Source: Lysinibacillus capsici
Lineage (GTDB): Bacteria; Bacillota; Bacilli; Bacillales_A; Planococcaceae
DNA: 64,000 nucleotides
Reading direction: 5' to 3'
NCBI RefSeq assembly: GCF_003367505.1
Contig: NZ_PXXX01000006.1
Location: 171,118 to 235,117 of the forward strand
The translations under genes were made by a program, and so were the position numbers. This document shows positions 18,003-26,952 of this stretch, piece by piece. Each line of letters starts with the position of its first letter. Within the stretch, counting starts at the first letter, position 1. The notes under the pieces were generated by a model, which was not told the DNA's origin, did no database searches, and saw nothing but the letters and a program-made list of their open reading frames with translations.

Positions 18003-19700
18003 ATGACAACGTTTAAAGAATATCAATACAGCCGTCCAAATGTGGCATCAATGAAAGAGCAGCAGTTAGCACTCATTGAGCAATTTAAACAAGCACAATC
18101 GATGGACGAGCAAAGTAATATCATTGAAAAGCACAATGCAATTAGTAATGACTTTGCGACAATGGCTAATTTAGTATATATTCGTGCTTCAATCGATACG
18201 AACGATGAATTTTATCAAGCAGAACGTGATTATTTCGATGAAGTAGGTCCTGAGCTAGAAGAAGTAACGACGGAATACTATAAAGCTCTAATTGATTCAC
18301 CATTTCGTGAGCAATTAGAAGAAAAATGGGGACAACAATTATTTGATCTAGCAACTTATCAAATTAAAGGCTTCTCACCAGAAGTTATTGATTTGATGCA
18401 AAAAGAAAACAGACTTGTTTCTGAGTACAATAAGCTTGTTGCATCTGCACAAATTGACTTTAATGGGGAAACATTAACACTCGCTCAACTTGGTCCGTTT
18501 GCAGAGTCAACGGATCGAGAAACACGTAAGGCAGCAACGGATGCTCGCTTTGGCTTCTTTGCACAGCATGAAGATGAATTCGATCGTTTATATGATGAAC
18601 TTGTCAAGGTACGCCATGAAATTGCGATTAAACTCGGCTATAACAACTATGTTGACCTAGGCTATATTCGTATGAATCGGATTGATTACAATGCTGATAT
18701 GGTTAAAAAATTCCGTGATCAGGTACGTGATTTAATTGTGCCTGTTGCAACGAAGCTTTACGAGCGTCAGGCAAAGCGAATTGGCATTGAAGATTTCAAA
18801 TTTTATGATGAAGCACTTAACTTCTTATCAGGTAATGCTACACCAAAAGGGAATCCTGAGTGGATTGTAGCAAACGGTAAAAAAATGTATGAGGAACTTT
18901 CACCTGAAACAGGAGAGTTCTTTAATTTCATGATTGACCATGACTTAATGGATCTTGTAGCGAAGAAAGGGAAAGAAAGTGGCGGTTATTGTACGTTTAT
19001 TGAAAACTATCATTCCCCATTCATTTTCTCAAATTTTAACGGTACTTCAGGTGACATCGATGTATTAACACATGAAGCTGGACATGCTTTCCAAGTTTAT
19101 TCAAGTCGTAACATTGGCATTCCTGAGTATTTATGGCCTACCTACGAATCTTGTGAAATTCACTCGATGAGTATGGAATTCTTTACTTGGCCTTGGATGG
19201 AGCTGTTCTTTGAAGGTGATACAGAGAAATATAAATTTACACATTTAAGTAGTGGTCTTTTATTCTTACCATATGGTGTGGCAGTAGATGAGTTCCAGCA
19301 TGTTATTTATGAAAATCCAACAATGACTCCTGCTGAACGTAAAGCTGCATGGAAAAAAATTGAGGAAACGTATTTACCACACCGTGACTATGATCATAAC
19401 AGCTACCTAGAGGCTGGGGGCATTTGGCAACGTCAAGCTCACATCTATGCAAGTCCGTTCTACTACATTGATTACACGTTAGCGCAAATTTGTGCCTTCC
19501 AATTCTGGAAACGTTCACGTGAAGAATTTGAAGCGGCTTGGAAAGACTATATTCATCTTTGTGGTTTAGGTGGCTCTATGTCCTTTACAAAGCTTGTAAA
19601 AGAGGCAGGTTTAATCTCGCCATTTGAGGATGGCTGTGTTGAATCGGTTATTGGAGAAATTGAGACATTCTTAAATTCCATAGATGATTCTTCTCTATAA
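18003..19700 (+). CDS. pepF: M3 family oligoendopeptidase (PepF-like)
   Basis: Cytoplasmic zinc metallopeptidase that degrades short peptides. A helical N-terminal domain precedes the catalytic region with HEAGH (His357 and His361 bind zinc, Glu358 catalytic) and the downstream glutamate helix ESCEIHSMSMEF. Length is 565 residues. The frame is open back to 17910, but the ATG at 18003 has GAGGGGAC upstream and gives the normal MTTFKEYQYSRP start. It is monocistronic with a strong terminator. Its partner importer could be the DtpT-like symporter at 34114, though this is only functional reasoning. Confidence 0.93.
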   Translation: MTTFKEYQYSRPNVASMKEQQLALIEQFKQAQSMDEQSNIIEKHNAISNDFATMANLVYIRASIDTNDEFYQAERDYFDEVGPELEEVTTEYYKALIDSPFREQLEEKWGQQLFDLATYQIKGFSPEVIDLMQKENRLVSEYNKLVASAQIDFNGETLTLAQLGPFAESTDRETRKAATDARFGFFAQHEDEFDRLYDELVKVRHEIAIKLGYNNYVDLGYIRMNRIDYNADMVKKFRDQVRDLIVPVATKLYERQAKRIGIEDFKFYDEALNFLSGNATPKGNPEWIVANGKKMYEELSPETGEFFNFMIDHDLMDLVAKKGKESGGYCTFIENYHSPFIFSNFNGTSGDIDVLTHEAGHAFQVYSSRNIGIPEYLWPTYESCEIHSMSMEFFTWPWMELFFEGDTEKYKFTHLSSGLLFLPYGVAVDEFQHVIYENPTMTPAERKAAWKKIEETYLPHRDYDHNSYLEAGGIWQRQAHIYASPFYYIDYTLAQICAFQFWKRSREEFEAAWKDYIHLCGLGGSMSFTKLVKEAGLISPFEDGCVESVIGEIETFLNSIDDSSL

Positions 19701-19710
19701 TTGATGACTT

Positions 19711-19764
19711 AAATTCGTTTCACTTCCACGATAACTATTATTGGGGAAGTGAGCGAATTTTTTA
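19711..19764 (+). terminator. Rho-independent terminator after pepF
   Basis: Sixteen-base-pair imperfect stem between 19711-19727 (AAATTCGTTTCACTTCC) and 19745-19760, ending in a T run. Confidence 0.9.
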
Positions 19765-19865
19765 GTTTGTCAGAGGAGTTCTGTAAAAAAATACTAGGAT
19801 ACTTGCGAAATGGTTAATATATCAGTAGTATTTTCAGTAACTGCTATTAAAGGAAGTGAAAGAAA

Positions 19866-20957
19866 GTGACAAGGAAAGTTTGGTTTCAAGTAGGGGTAGG
19901 GATACTACTTACACTATTAATCATTAAATATTTTATAGAAATTCATTGGATTTTTTCACCGCTTGTCATCATATTAAAAGCCATTTTTGTGCCTTTACTA
20001 CTTGGTGGTGTTCTCTATTATGTGACGGAACCAATTCAGAGATTTTTAGAAAAACGTAGATTTCCTCGATGGGGAAGTATATTGACGATTGTGTTCGGAC
20101 TAATAGCAATGGTAGGTATTTTTGGCTGGATTATTGGTAACCCGATTGCCGAGCAGGTCAATAAATTAGTGAAAAATGCCCCTATGATTAGTACGAGTAT
20201 TAGTACGAGCATCCAGCAATTAACAGACTATGTAACGCAAAATAAGGATAACTTCCCTGAGCAATTAAATGATGTTATCGAAAAAATGGCGAATTCGGTT
20301 CAAGATATTGCAGTAGTGGCGAGTAAAGGTTTTGTGTCCTTTTTACAATCCATTGTATCTGTGTCGTTATTAGCCATTTTAATTCCGTTCTTCTTTATTT
20401 TTATGCTGAAGGATCATGAGAAGTTTGCTCCATCCATCTATAAATATTTCAGTGGTGAACGTCAGCAATGGGTAAAGAAAACGTTAAGTGAAATTGATGA
20501 TGTATTACGTACCTACATTCAGGGCCAACTGCAAATTAGTTTTTTATTAGCACTAATAATGTATGTAGGCTATTTAATTATCGGATTAGACTATTCGTTA
20601 TTACTAGTGATTTTTGCATTCTTTATGAATATGATTCCATTTATCGGGCCTTGGATTGCCTTTGCGCCAGCCCTGATTGTGGCAGTTATTCAAGATCCAA
20701 TTTTAGTGGTGTGGGTTTCGGTTGTGACGCTGGTTGCTCAGCAAATAGACAGCAACTTTATTACACCTAATGTCATGGGGAAATCACTTGATATCCACCC
20801 CCTTACCGTTATTACAATTATTTTAGCGGCAGGTAATATAGCAGGTTTTATTGGTATTATTATCGCTGTACCATTTTATGCAGTCTTAAAGGTTATCGTA
20901 TCCAATATTTATGATCAACGTAATGCAATTAAGAAAAAAGCGACGAAGTCAGTATAG
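19866..20957 (+). CDS. AI-2E family transporter-like membrane protein (second copy)
   Basis: A 363-residue polytopic protein with the same plan as the one at 2380-3438: N-terminal helices, a soluble region of about 85-140 (QLTDYVTQNKDNFPEQLND), then hydrophobic helices. It includes NMIPFIGPWIAFAPALIVAV and the QQIDSNFITPNVMGKSL segment diagnostic of the AI-2E/PerM family. Substrate unknown. GTG start after AAAGGAAGTGAAAGAAA. Only 11 bp separate it from the NUDIX gene, so they are probably co-transcribed. Confidence 0.8.
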   Translation: MTRKVWFQVGVGILLTLLIIKYFIEIHWIFSPLVIILKAIFVPLLLGGVLYYVTEPIQRFLEKRRFPRWGSILTIVFGLIAMVGIFGWIIGNPIAEQVNKLVKNAPMISTSISTSIQQLTDYVTQNKDNFPEQLNDVIEKMANSVQDIAVVASKGFVSFLQSIVSVSLLAILIPFFFIFMLKDHEKFAPSIYKYFSGERQQWVKKTLSEIDDVLRTYIQGQLQISFLLALIMYVGYLIIGLDYSLLLVIFAFFMNMIPFIGPWIAFAPALIVAVIQDPILVVWVSVVTLVAQQIDSNFITPNVMGKSLDIHPLTVITIILAAGNIAGFIGIIIAVPFYAVLKVIVSNIYDQRNAIKKKATKSV

Positions 20958-20968
20958 GAGTCGAAACA

Positions 20969-21592
20969 ATGGAACAAGAAATTGTAAAGGTATTTAATGA
21001 ACAGCATGAGCAAATTGGGACAGCTACGAGAGCGGAAGTGCATGAAAAGGGGCTTTGGCATGAGACTTTTCATTGCTGGCTTGTAAATGAAGACTATATT
21101 TATTTTCAAGTACGTAGTTCACAGAAAAAGGATTATCCAGGGTTACTCGATATTACAGCAGCAGGACATCTTTTAGCGATTGAGACAGTAGAGTCAGGCA
21201 TTCGAGAAGTAAAAGAAGAATTGGGACTTAATATTGATGTCCATGAAGTTGTCAAAATGGGCATGACATCTTGTAGTATCGTTTCTGAAAATATGATCGA
21301 CAATGAATTTTGCCATGTCTACATATATCCTTTCAAGCATGATTGGGATTCCTTTGCTTTGCAGTATGAAGAAGTATCGGGTGTAGTTAGAGCGAGGCTA
21401 ATTGAGGCGGAGGCTTTCTTCTTGGGAGAAACGACGACACTTAATATTGAAGGGTATGAATATTTCCCTGATGGTCAACGTGTGAGAATTGTCAGACCAG
21501 TAGGTACTGCACAATTTGTTCCTTATCGGGAATTGTATGTTGCACAGGTGATAAAATTCACACGTGAAAAAATATTTAATCAAACCTCATAA
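20969..21592 (+). CDS. NUDIX hydrolase (isopentenyl isomerase-like subfamily)
   Basis: A 207-residue NUDIX protein. The NUDIX helix reads GHLLAIETVESGIREVKEELG (about residues 71-91). It follows DITAAGH and the tryptophan-rich WHETFHCWLVNED segment, an arrangement seen in the isopentenyl-diphosphate isomerase-like branch. The spacing of the box is one residue shorter than the textbook G-X5-E-X7-REV, which is common in this branch. It probably hydrolyses a nucleoside diphosphate-linked compound, substrate unknown. It sits 11 bp after the AI-2E gene and before a terminator. Confidence 0.85.
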   Translation: MEQEIVKVFNEQHEQIGTATRAEVHEKGLWHETFHCWLVNEDYIYFQVRSSQKKDYPGLLDITAAGHLLAIETVESGIREVKEELGLNIDVHEVVKMGMTSCSIVSENMIDNEFCHVYIYPFKHDWDSFALQYEEVSGVVRARLIEAEAFFLGETTTLNIEGYEYFPDGQRVRIVRPVGTAQFVPYRELYVAQVIKFTREKIFNQTS

Positions 21593-21597
21593 GTTTA

Positions 21598-21634
21598 AAT
21601 AGGATAAGCTATAATATTAGCTTGTCCTATTTTC
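21598..21634 (+). terminator. Rho-independent terminator after the NUDIX gene
   Basis: Stem AATAGGATAAGCTA (21598-21611) and TAGCTTGTCCTATT (21618-21631) with one G-T pair, followed by T residues. Confidence 0.85.
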
Positions 21635-21726
21635 TTGCGCAAAAATGATTTACAAACGACACGATATAATAGGAAAAAATGAGTTATACTGTTAGATAGA
21701 TTGTAAAGAAAAGGAGCATTTTTTAT

Positions 21727-22191
21727 ATGCTAACATTTGAACAAAAACAAGCGATTATTGAATCGTTTTCTGAGCTAACAAAAAAAGAAATTTCTTTAAA
21801 GCGCCTAAATTATCATTACATGGACAGTCTTTACGAAAAGACGATTGTAGTTGAGAAATTACATCCAAACGGCAATGGCTTTGTCTTTGTAGGAGATTTA
21901 TTACGCTATGAGAATGAGGCTAATGATAAAGGATTAGTAAATATCCGCGATTACGATGAACAACAACTTCGTGAAATTATTGAAGACGCAATCCAATATT
22001 TATCTGAAGAAGTAGAAGAGCAGGAGCCAATTGTAGAGATTTGGCATAGTCGCGATGGTAGTCAGTTACAGCTAGCTTTTGAGCAACGTTCGTGGAACGT
22101 GTATCATGGAGACAATCTGGAAGAGGCATTTGGTACGTATGAGGCAGCAAAGGAATATTTACTAGAAGAAGGCTTTCGTACAAAGAAATAA
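21727..22191 (+). CDS. Conserved-looking hypothetical protein
   Basis: A 154-residue acidic soluble protein with no recognised motif. It has well-spaced secondary structure (helical N-terminus, central NGFVFVGDLLRYE strand region, acidic stretch EEVEEQEPIVEIW) and ends in a helical segment YEAAKEYLLEEGF. Codon use matches neighbouring genes, and AAAAGGAGCATTTTTTAT precedes the ATG, so it looks genuinely coding. It begins a short same-strand run with the small membrane peptide at 22214. Function unknown. Confidence 0.7.
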   Translation: MLTFEQKQAIIESFSELTKKEISLKRLNYHYMDSLYEKTIVVEKLHPNGNGFVFVGDLLRYENEANDKGLVNIRDYDEQQLREIIEDAIQYLSEEVEEQEPIVEIWHSRDGSQLQLAFEQRSWNVYHGDNLEEAFGTYEAAKEYLLEEGFRTKK

Positions 22192-22213
22192 GAAATACGG
22201 GGGATCATGATAG

Positions 22214-22405
22214 ATGAACGGAAAAAAATTAGTGGGAATTGTTATTGTTGTTGTGATTGCGGCATGTTTATTTTCAGTTTATACCATTACTAATTTTTAT
22301 AAAAATCACGAAGAACAGCCAAATCGTGAAAATCGTGAAATTAATAAGTCAAAGAGCTTGAATTTAATTTTGCCACAGGCTACAATTATCTCGAATTCAA
22401 GATAA
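22214..22405 (+). CDS. Small single-pass membrane protein
   Basis: A 63-residue ORF with one strong hydrophobic helix (about residues 5-27: LVGIVIVVVIAACLFSVYTI) and a charged tail. AGGGGGAT-like sequence (CGGGGGATC) lies before the ATG, 22 bp after the previous gene. The last 18 bases of the ORF coincide with the promoter -10 and MhqR-type operator of the next gene, so its C-terminal residues are constrained by regulatory DNA and may not matter. The helix and ribosome site support a real gene, and the function is unknown. Confidence 0.55.
   Translation: MNGKKLVGIVIVVVIAACLFSVYTITNFYKNHEEQPNRENREINKSKSLNLILPQATIISNSR
22358..22404 (+). promoter_or_regulatory. Promoter and MhqR-type operator of the esterase gene
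   Basis: A -35 TTGAAT (22358-22363) and -10 TACAAT (22381-22386) are separated by exactly 17 bases. The near-palindrome TATCTCGAATTCAAGATA (22387-22404) abuts the -10. It matches the MhqR box of Bacillus subtilis (TATCTCGAA-TTCGAGATA type), and the gene it precedes is MhqD-like. The same 18 bp occur in reverse complement before the azoreductase gene at 63151. Confidence 0.8.
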
Positions 22406-22422
22406 TTGAGAGGTGACTGTCA

Positions 22423-23031
22423 GTGCAACATATTTTTTATAAAGGTACAGACGAAACGAAGCCGACATTATTATTGCTACATGGTACAGGTGGTAATGAG
22501 GAAAGTCTTATTGGGCTGGCAAAAGAAATAGATGAAACAGCCAATATTTTAAGTGTTCGCGGAAATGTACTTGAGCATGGAATGCCACGATTTTTCCGCC
22601 GATTAGCCGAAGGTGTCTTTGATATTGAGGATTTAATCTTTCGTACAAAGGAGCTTCATGAATTTTTAAAGACGTCAGCACAGCAATATGGCTTTGATCG
22701 CCAACGAATTGTAGCAATAGGATATTCGAATGGTGCTAATATTGCAGCAAGCTTATTATTCCACTACGATGATGCGTTAGCAGGAGCTATTTTGCATCAC
22801 CCAATGGTACCAAGACGTGGTATTGAATTACCGCAACTTTCTCCAACACCTGTGTTTATCGGTGCGGGTACGAATGATCCGATGTGTACAGCACAGGAAT
22901 CTGAGGATTTAGAAACCCTTTTAAGTTCTGCAGGCGCAACAGTAACGACGAAATGGTTTAATTTTGGTCATCAACTAACAATGCCGGAAGTACAAGCTGC
23001 AAAAGAATGGTATAAAAGCATCTACGCTTAA
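22423..23031 (+). CDS. MhqD-like carboxylesterase/phospholipase
   Basis: A 202-residue alpha/beta hydrolase of the phospholipase/carboxylesterase family. The oxyanion segment is LLHGTGGNEESL, the nucleophile Ser lies in GYSNGAN (about residue 104), the acid Asp in GTNDPM, and His in FGHQLT. It resembles MhqD/YodD, induced by hydroquinones and catechol in Bacillus. The operator just upstream supports the same regulon. GTG start after GAGAGGTGACTGTCA. Its natural ester substrate is unknown. A bidirectional terminator separates it from the convergent MMPL gene. Confidence 0.85.
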   Translation: MQHIFYKGTDETKPTLLLLHGTGGNEESLIGLAKEIDETANILSVRGNVLEHGMPRFFRRLAEGVFDIEDLIFRTKELHEFLKTSAQQYGFDRQRIVAIGYSNGANIAASLLFHYDDALAGAILHHPMVPRRGIELPQLSPTPVFIGAGTNDPMCTAQESEDLETLLSSAGATVTTKWFNFGHQLTMPEVQAAKEWYKSIYA

Positions 23032-23035
23032 TTGA

Positions 23036-23070
23036 AAAATCCACCTCTTTTATAAGGGAGGCGGATTTTC
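23036..23070. terminator. Bidirectional terminator between convergent genes
   Basis: Stem AAAATCCACCTC (23036-23047) and GAGGCGGATTTT (23058-23069) with one mismatch. A- and T-rich flanks serve both the esterase and the MMPL gene. Confidence 0.8.
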
Positions 23071-23076
23071 TTTATG

Positions 23077-25188
23077 TTATTTACTTTTCTTTGAGAAAGG
23101 AAGCCACCAGTTCCAATCACCAAACAGCTTCATAAGACTAGGCACAAGCATAAGACGAATAATTGTTGCATCAATGGCAACAGCAATAGCGATACCCACA
23201 CCAATTTGCTTTACAGGCATTACATCTGTGAAGGCAAATGCACCTGTAATAACAATCATGATAAGCGCTGCAGATGTAATTATTCGGCTAGTGGATGTTA
23301 AGCCATCAATTGTTGCACGCGTATTATCGGAGCCCTTTAAATATTCCTCTTGGATACGAGAAATTAAAAAGACTTCGTAGTCCATACTTAAGCCAAATAC
23401 AAGACAAAAAACAATAACTGGAATGATTAGCACGATGGAGCTTGCTTCAATACCAAAATGACCATATTGGAAAATATAAACGAGTATCCCGAATGCAGAT
23501 GAAAGCCCAATAATGTTCATGATTATTGCCTTTAACGGAATTAAGATAGAACGGAATGCCAACATTAAAATAAAGAATGTAGAAACGATAATAATTGCTA
23601 TAGCTAAAACAATTTTATTAGCAATTTCATCAAAGATTTCTTGGTTGAATTTAGCTGGTCCACCAAGTGCAAAATCCACGCCCAGGTCTTTGTCCATCCA
23701 TGTTCGGGCAAATTTTTGAGCTTTAGAGGAAGAACCTGCTGCATCAATTGTAATTGGAACAAATAGCTGTGTATCCTTTGAAAATGAATTAATAACAGGT
23801 TTTAATTGTTCAGCAACCTGTGGAATAGCTAAAGAAGCAGAAAGCTCCTCTGGTGTTTGAATGTTAGCAGCTGTATAAATAGTTGAAACATTAGTCACTA
23901 ATGGGTCCTTTAATAGCTTTTCTTGAATAGTATAAATTAGCTCTCTACCCTCAGTATCCTCCCAGCCATCTTTTCGTTCAGCCAACAAATATAATGTAGA
24001 AGATTCACCTAGTCCAAACGTTTCATCTAATTTATCGTATGCTGCACGAGCATCATATTTCGTAGGTAAGGAGTCCACCTGTGGAATGGTTAATTGGATA
24101 TCCTTTAAAGGGATCATGCCGATGCCTAGTAATAATAATGCTGAAATCACTATAGCTACTGGATGTTTCATGACAAAACCTGCAAAGCCACGCCAACGAT
24201 TTGCCCCACCTGGTTTAACGCGTATTAAGCGCCATTTATTAAGTCTATCTCCTAATAGCATCATAGTGGCAGGAAGTAATGTTAAGCCAGAAAGAACGGC
24301 TAACAGGACGACTATAGTGCCTCCTAGGGCGATATTATGAAAAATTTCTACATCAATGACAATCATCGCACCTAAGCCAATCATGACACAGACTGCGGAG
24401 AAAATGATAGAACGACCTGCTGTCTGAATAGCAGTTTGAATGGCTTGAGCAATAGAAGTATGTGTGCGTTCTTCTCTGTAACGATTAATAAACAGCAACG
24501 CAAAATCAATACTTAAAGCCAGCCCAAGCATTGGAACAATATTTAAGACGAAAATAGATAGATTTACATTAGCACTGAGCAGTGTCATCATACCAAAGGC
24601 GGTAACCACTGTCACAACACCAATGACGATTGGCAAAATAGAAGCAACAACTGTACCGAACGCTAATAAGAGAACCACGATGGCAATTGGCAATCCAATG
24701 GCCTCAGCTGATGCCAAATCCTTTTGACTAGCAGTATTTATGTCAGCAGAAATAACAGGCCCTCCAGTGATACTAATTCCGTCTTTTTCAATTAATGAAC
24801 GGAATTCCTCAACAATGTCAGGAAGGTTTTCTACATCGTTCTTTATGTGAACCATAGCATAGGCAATACCATCTTTCCGTAAAGAGGAGTCTTCTAAAGG
24901 TGATTGAATAGAATGAATCTCTTTTATGTTATCTAATTTTTTTAAAGTGTCTTCAATTTTCTGATCTTCAGCTGGATCAAAGACAACAAAAATCGTATTA
25001 GATGGTAAATCAAATTTTTCTGCTAGCTCGTTGGTAACATAGGTATGATCTGCTTCGACAAAGAAACCATCACCTTGAAGTTTGCCTGGAAGCTGTAAAG
25101 CAAAGTACGCCATTGCTAGAAAAATAATAAGCCATATGACTACGATTGCTTTCGCATGTGCTGTAATAAAAGCTGAAAAAGTTTTCAT
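23077..25188 (-). CDS. MMPL/RND family exporter, YdfJ-like
   Basis: A 703-residue membrane exporter with two repeats, each a helix, a large extracellular loop and five helices. N-terminal AHAKAIVVIWLIIFLAM and the paired signatures MLGLALSIDFALLFINRYREE and VFGLSMDYEVFLISRIQEEY carry the conserved Asp residues of proton-driven MMPL transporters. It probably exports a lipid, drug or peptide. The ATG follows AAGGGGG at about 14 bases. A perfect inverted repeat lies in the promoter region, so a repressor is likely, but no TetR/MarR gene is adjacent. Confidence 0.9.
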   Translation of the reverse strand: MKTFSAFITAHAKAIVVIWLIIFLAMAYFALQLPGKLQGDGFFVEADHTYVTNELAEKFDLPSNTIFVVFDPAEDQKIEDTLKKLDNIKEIHSIQSPLEDSSLRKDGIAYAMVHIKNDVENLPDIVEEFRSLIEKDGISITGGPVISADINTASQKDLASAEAIGLPIAIVVLLLAFGTVVASILPIVIGVVTVVTAFGMMTLLSANVNLSIFVLNIVPMLGLALSIDFALLFINRYREERTHTSIAQAIQTAIQTAGRSIIFSAVCVMIGLGAMIVIDVEIFHNIALGGTIVVLLAVLSGLTLLPATMMLLGDRLNKWRLIRVKPGGANRWRGFAGFVMKHPVAIVISALLLLGIGMIPLKDIQLTIPQVDSLPTKYDARAAYDKLDETFGLGESSTLYLLAERKDGWEDTEGRELIYTIQEKLLKDPLVTNVSTIYTAANIQTPEELSASLAIPQVAEQLKPVINSFSKDTQLFVPITIDAAGSSSKAQKFARTWMDKDLGVDFALGGPAKFNQEIFDEIANKIVLAIAIIIVSTFFILMLAFRSILIPLKAIIMNIIGLSSAFGILVYIFQYGHFGIEASSIVLIIPVIVFCLVFGLSMDYEVFLISRIQEEYLKGSDNTRATIDGLTSTSRIITSAALIMIVITGAFAFTDVMPVKQIGVGIAIAVAIDATIIRLMLVPSLMKLFGDWNWWLPFSKKSK

Positions 25189-25229
25189 AGTTGATTATAC
25201 ATCCCCCTTTTCAATTAGTGTAAAGGATG

Positions 25230-25251
25230 TGTCACATTTTGTCGTGTGACA
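25230..25251 (-). promoter_or_regulatory. Candidate operator upstream of the MMPL exporter
   Basis: Perfect 7-bp inverted repeat TGTCACA (25230-25236) and TGTGACA (25245-25251) with 8 bases between. It overlaps a weak minus-strand promoter (ACGACA, 17-base spacer, TACACT). Its size and dyad fit a TetR-like dimer site. The cognate regulator is not in the window. Confidence 0.45.
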
Positions 25252-25256
25252 AAGTA

Positions 25257-25289
25257 AAGACTCCCATCCACTTTTTGGACAGGAGTCTT
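25257..25289 (-). terminator. Terminator of the DUF47-pit operon
   Basis: Stem AAGACTCC (25257-25264) and GGAGTCTT (25282-25289), directly after the pit stop codon on the minus strand. Confidence 0.65.
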
Positions 25290-25293
25290 ACTA

Positions 25294-26310
25294 TTAAAAG
25301 AATAATGATAATATGAAATAAATAACAGATGCCATAACGGCAGAAATTGGCATTGTAATCACCCAAGTAGTAACAATCTTTCGAGCCATACCCCAGTTTA
25401 CACCACGCACACGCTGTGCTGAACCGACACCCATAATGGAGGAAGAAATGACATGTGTTGTTGAAACTGGTAAGTGGATTAGCGTAGCGCCAAAAATAAC
25501 AGTAGCAGATGCTAAATCTGCCGCAACACCATTAACAGGGCGGATTTTCATAATCTTACCGCCAACCGTTTTAATGATTTTATAACCACCAATTGACGTA
25601 CCTAGCCCCATTGCTGTAGCTGCAGCAGCACGCACCCAGAAAGGTATTTCATCTCCAGTGTGCAAACCACCAGCGATTAACGCCATCGTCATAATCCCCA
25701 TCGCTTTTTGCGCATCATTTGTACCATGGGTGAACGATTGGATGGCAGCAGTAAAAATTTGCATTGTACGGAAACCTTTATTCGTCCTATATAAATTTAA
25801 ATTTTTAAACCATAATTTAAAAAGAGTCATCATAATAAAGCCTGCACAAATAGCAAGTAAAGGTGAAAACACTAAAGCCATGATGATTTTAGTAAAGCCG
25901 CCATAGTTTAACACATTAAAACCAGCGGATGCGATTGCAGCACCGGCAATAGACCCAATCAATGTGTGTGAAGAACTTGACGGAATACCGAAATACCATG
26001 TCAATAAATTCCAAATTATAGCTGAAATTAATGCAGCTAAAATAACGACTGAGCCAGTTGTGTCTCCTTCAAAAGCATTTAATGCAAAAGGATCTACAAT
26101 ATCTTTTGTTAGAGCTTTTGCAACCCCTACAAAGGTGATAGCACCAATAAAGTTCATAGTTGCCGCCATAATGATTGCCGTGCGTGGCGGCAATGCTCTA
26201 GTAGAAACCGAAGTTGCAATAGCATTTGCTGTATCATGGAAGCCATTGATAAAGTCAAATGTTAGGGCAAAGATGACGACCAGTACGGTTAATATAATGA
26301 TTGTGTTCAT
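25294..26310 (-). CDS. pit: PiT family inorganic phosphate transporter
   Basis: Low-affinity phosphate permease, 338 residues and about ten helices. The two PiT signatures are visible: GFHDTANAIATSV in the N-terminal half and FTHGTNDAQKAMG in the second half, the inverted-repeat phosphate sites. FGIPSSSSHTLIGSIAGAAIA and LPVSTTHVISSSIMGVG are also characteristic. It lies 21 bp after the DUF47 gene on the same strand, the usual Bacillota pairing in which DUF47 modulates the permease. Confidence 0.94.
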   Translation of the reverse strand: MNTIIILTVLVVIFALTFDFINGFHDTANAIATSVSTRALPPRTAIIMAATMNFIGAITFVGVAKALTKDIVDPFALNAFEGDTTGSVVILAALISAIIWNLLTWYFGIPSSSSHTLIGSIAGAAIASAGFNVLNYGGFTKIIMALVFSPLLAICAGFIMMTLFKLWFKNLNLYRTNKGFRTMQIFTAAIQSFTHGTNDAQKAMGIMTMALIAGGLHTGDEIPFWVRAAAATAMGLGTSIGGYKIIKTVGGKIMKIRPVNGVAADLASATVIFGATLIHLPVSTTHVISSSIMGVGSAQRVRGVNWGMARKIVTTWVITMPISAVMASVIYFILSLFF

Positions 26311-26331
26311 TGTAAAGTGCCCATCTCCTAA

Positions 26332-26952
26332 TTATGCGTTACGCATGATAATTGTTTCCATAGTATTTGCTACGTTTTGACAATGATCAGCGATATCTTC
26401 AAGTTGTTCATAAATATCCTTAAATTTAATGAGGCGGATTGGATCTTTTTCATTTAAAAATAACTTCTTAATAGAAGTACGTTGTACCTCATCACATTCA
26501 CGTTCATAGTCTTTAATAAGAATTGCGTGTGGACGCATGCCAATTAGATTCTTTTTCTTTAACTCTTCTGTCGCTTTGACTATTTCATCAGCACTTTTTG
26601 AAATAAACCCTAAGAAAATGCGCATAGATTCATCAATCTCAGTGAGCGAAAACATTTCAAAGTGTGCAATACAGTGTTCTGTTCCATCTAAAACATCATC
26701 CATACGAATGGCGAGCTCTAAAATATCCTCACGTTCAATAGGTGTCATGAATGATTTGTTTAACATGACAATCAGTTCATGAATAAGCTTATCACCAGCA
26801 GTTTCATAATTTTTCATTGTAATGCTAATCTCTTTTAGGTCAGCTACACTGTTAATACGAAAATCATTTGCGTAATGTACAGCCTCTCTCATATTTTCAG
26901 CAATTTTATGCAATGCAATAAAGAAAGGGTCTTGTTTTTTTGAGTTAAGCAT
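26332..26952 (-). CDS. DUF47 (PhoU-like) phosphate transport accessory protein
   Basis: A 206-residue all-helical cytoplasmic protein of the DUF47/YkaA family, PhoU-like three-helix repeats. Visible segments include METAGDKLIHELI-like YETAGDKLIHELIVML, LAIRMDDVLDG and YEQLEDIADHCQNVANTME, whose acidic residues usually bind metal. It is the first gene of the DUF47-pit operon and probably tunes the Pit permease. Start ATG after AGGAGGATTCGATTCAC. Confidence 0.9.
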   Translation of the reverse strand: MLNSKKQDPFFIALHKIAENMREAVHYANDFRINSVADLKEISITMKNYETAGDKLIHELIVMLNKSFMTPIEREDILELAIRMDDVLDGTEHCIAHFEMFSLTEIDESMRIFLGFISKSADEIVKATEELKKKNLIGMRPHAILIKDYERECDEVQRTSIKKLFLNEKDPIRLIKFKDIYEQLEDIADHCQNVANTMETIIMRNA

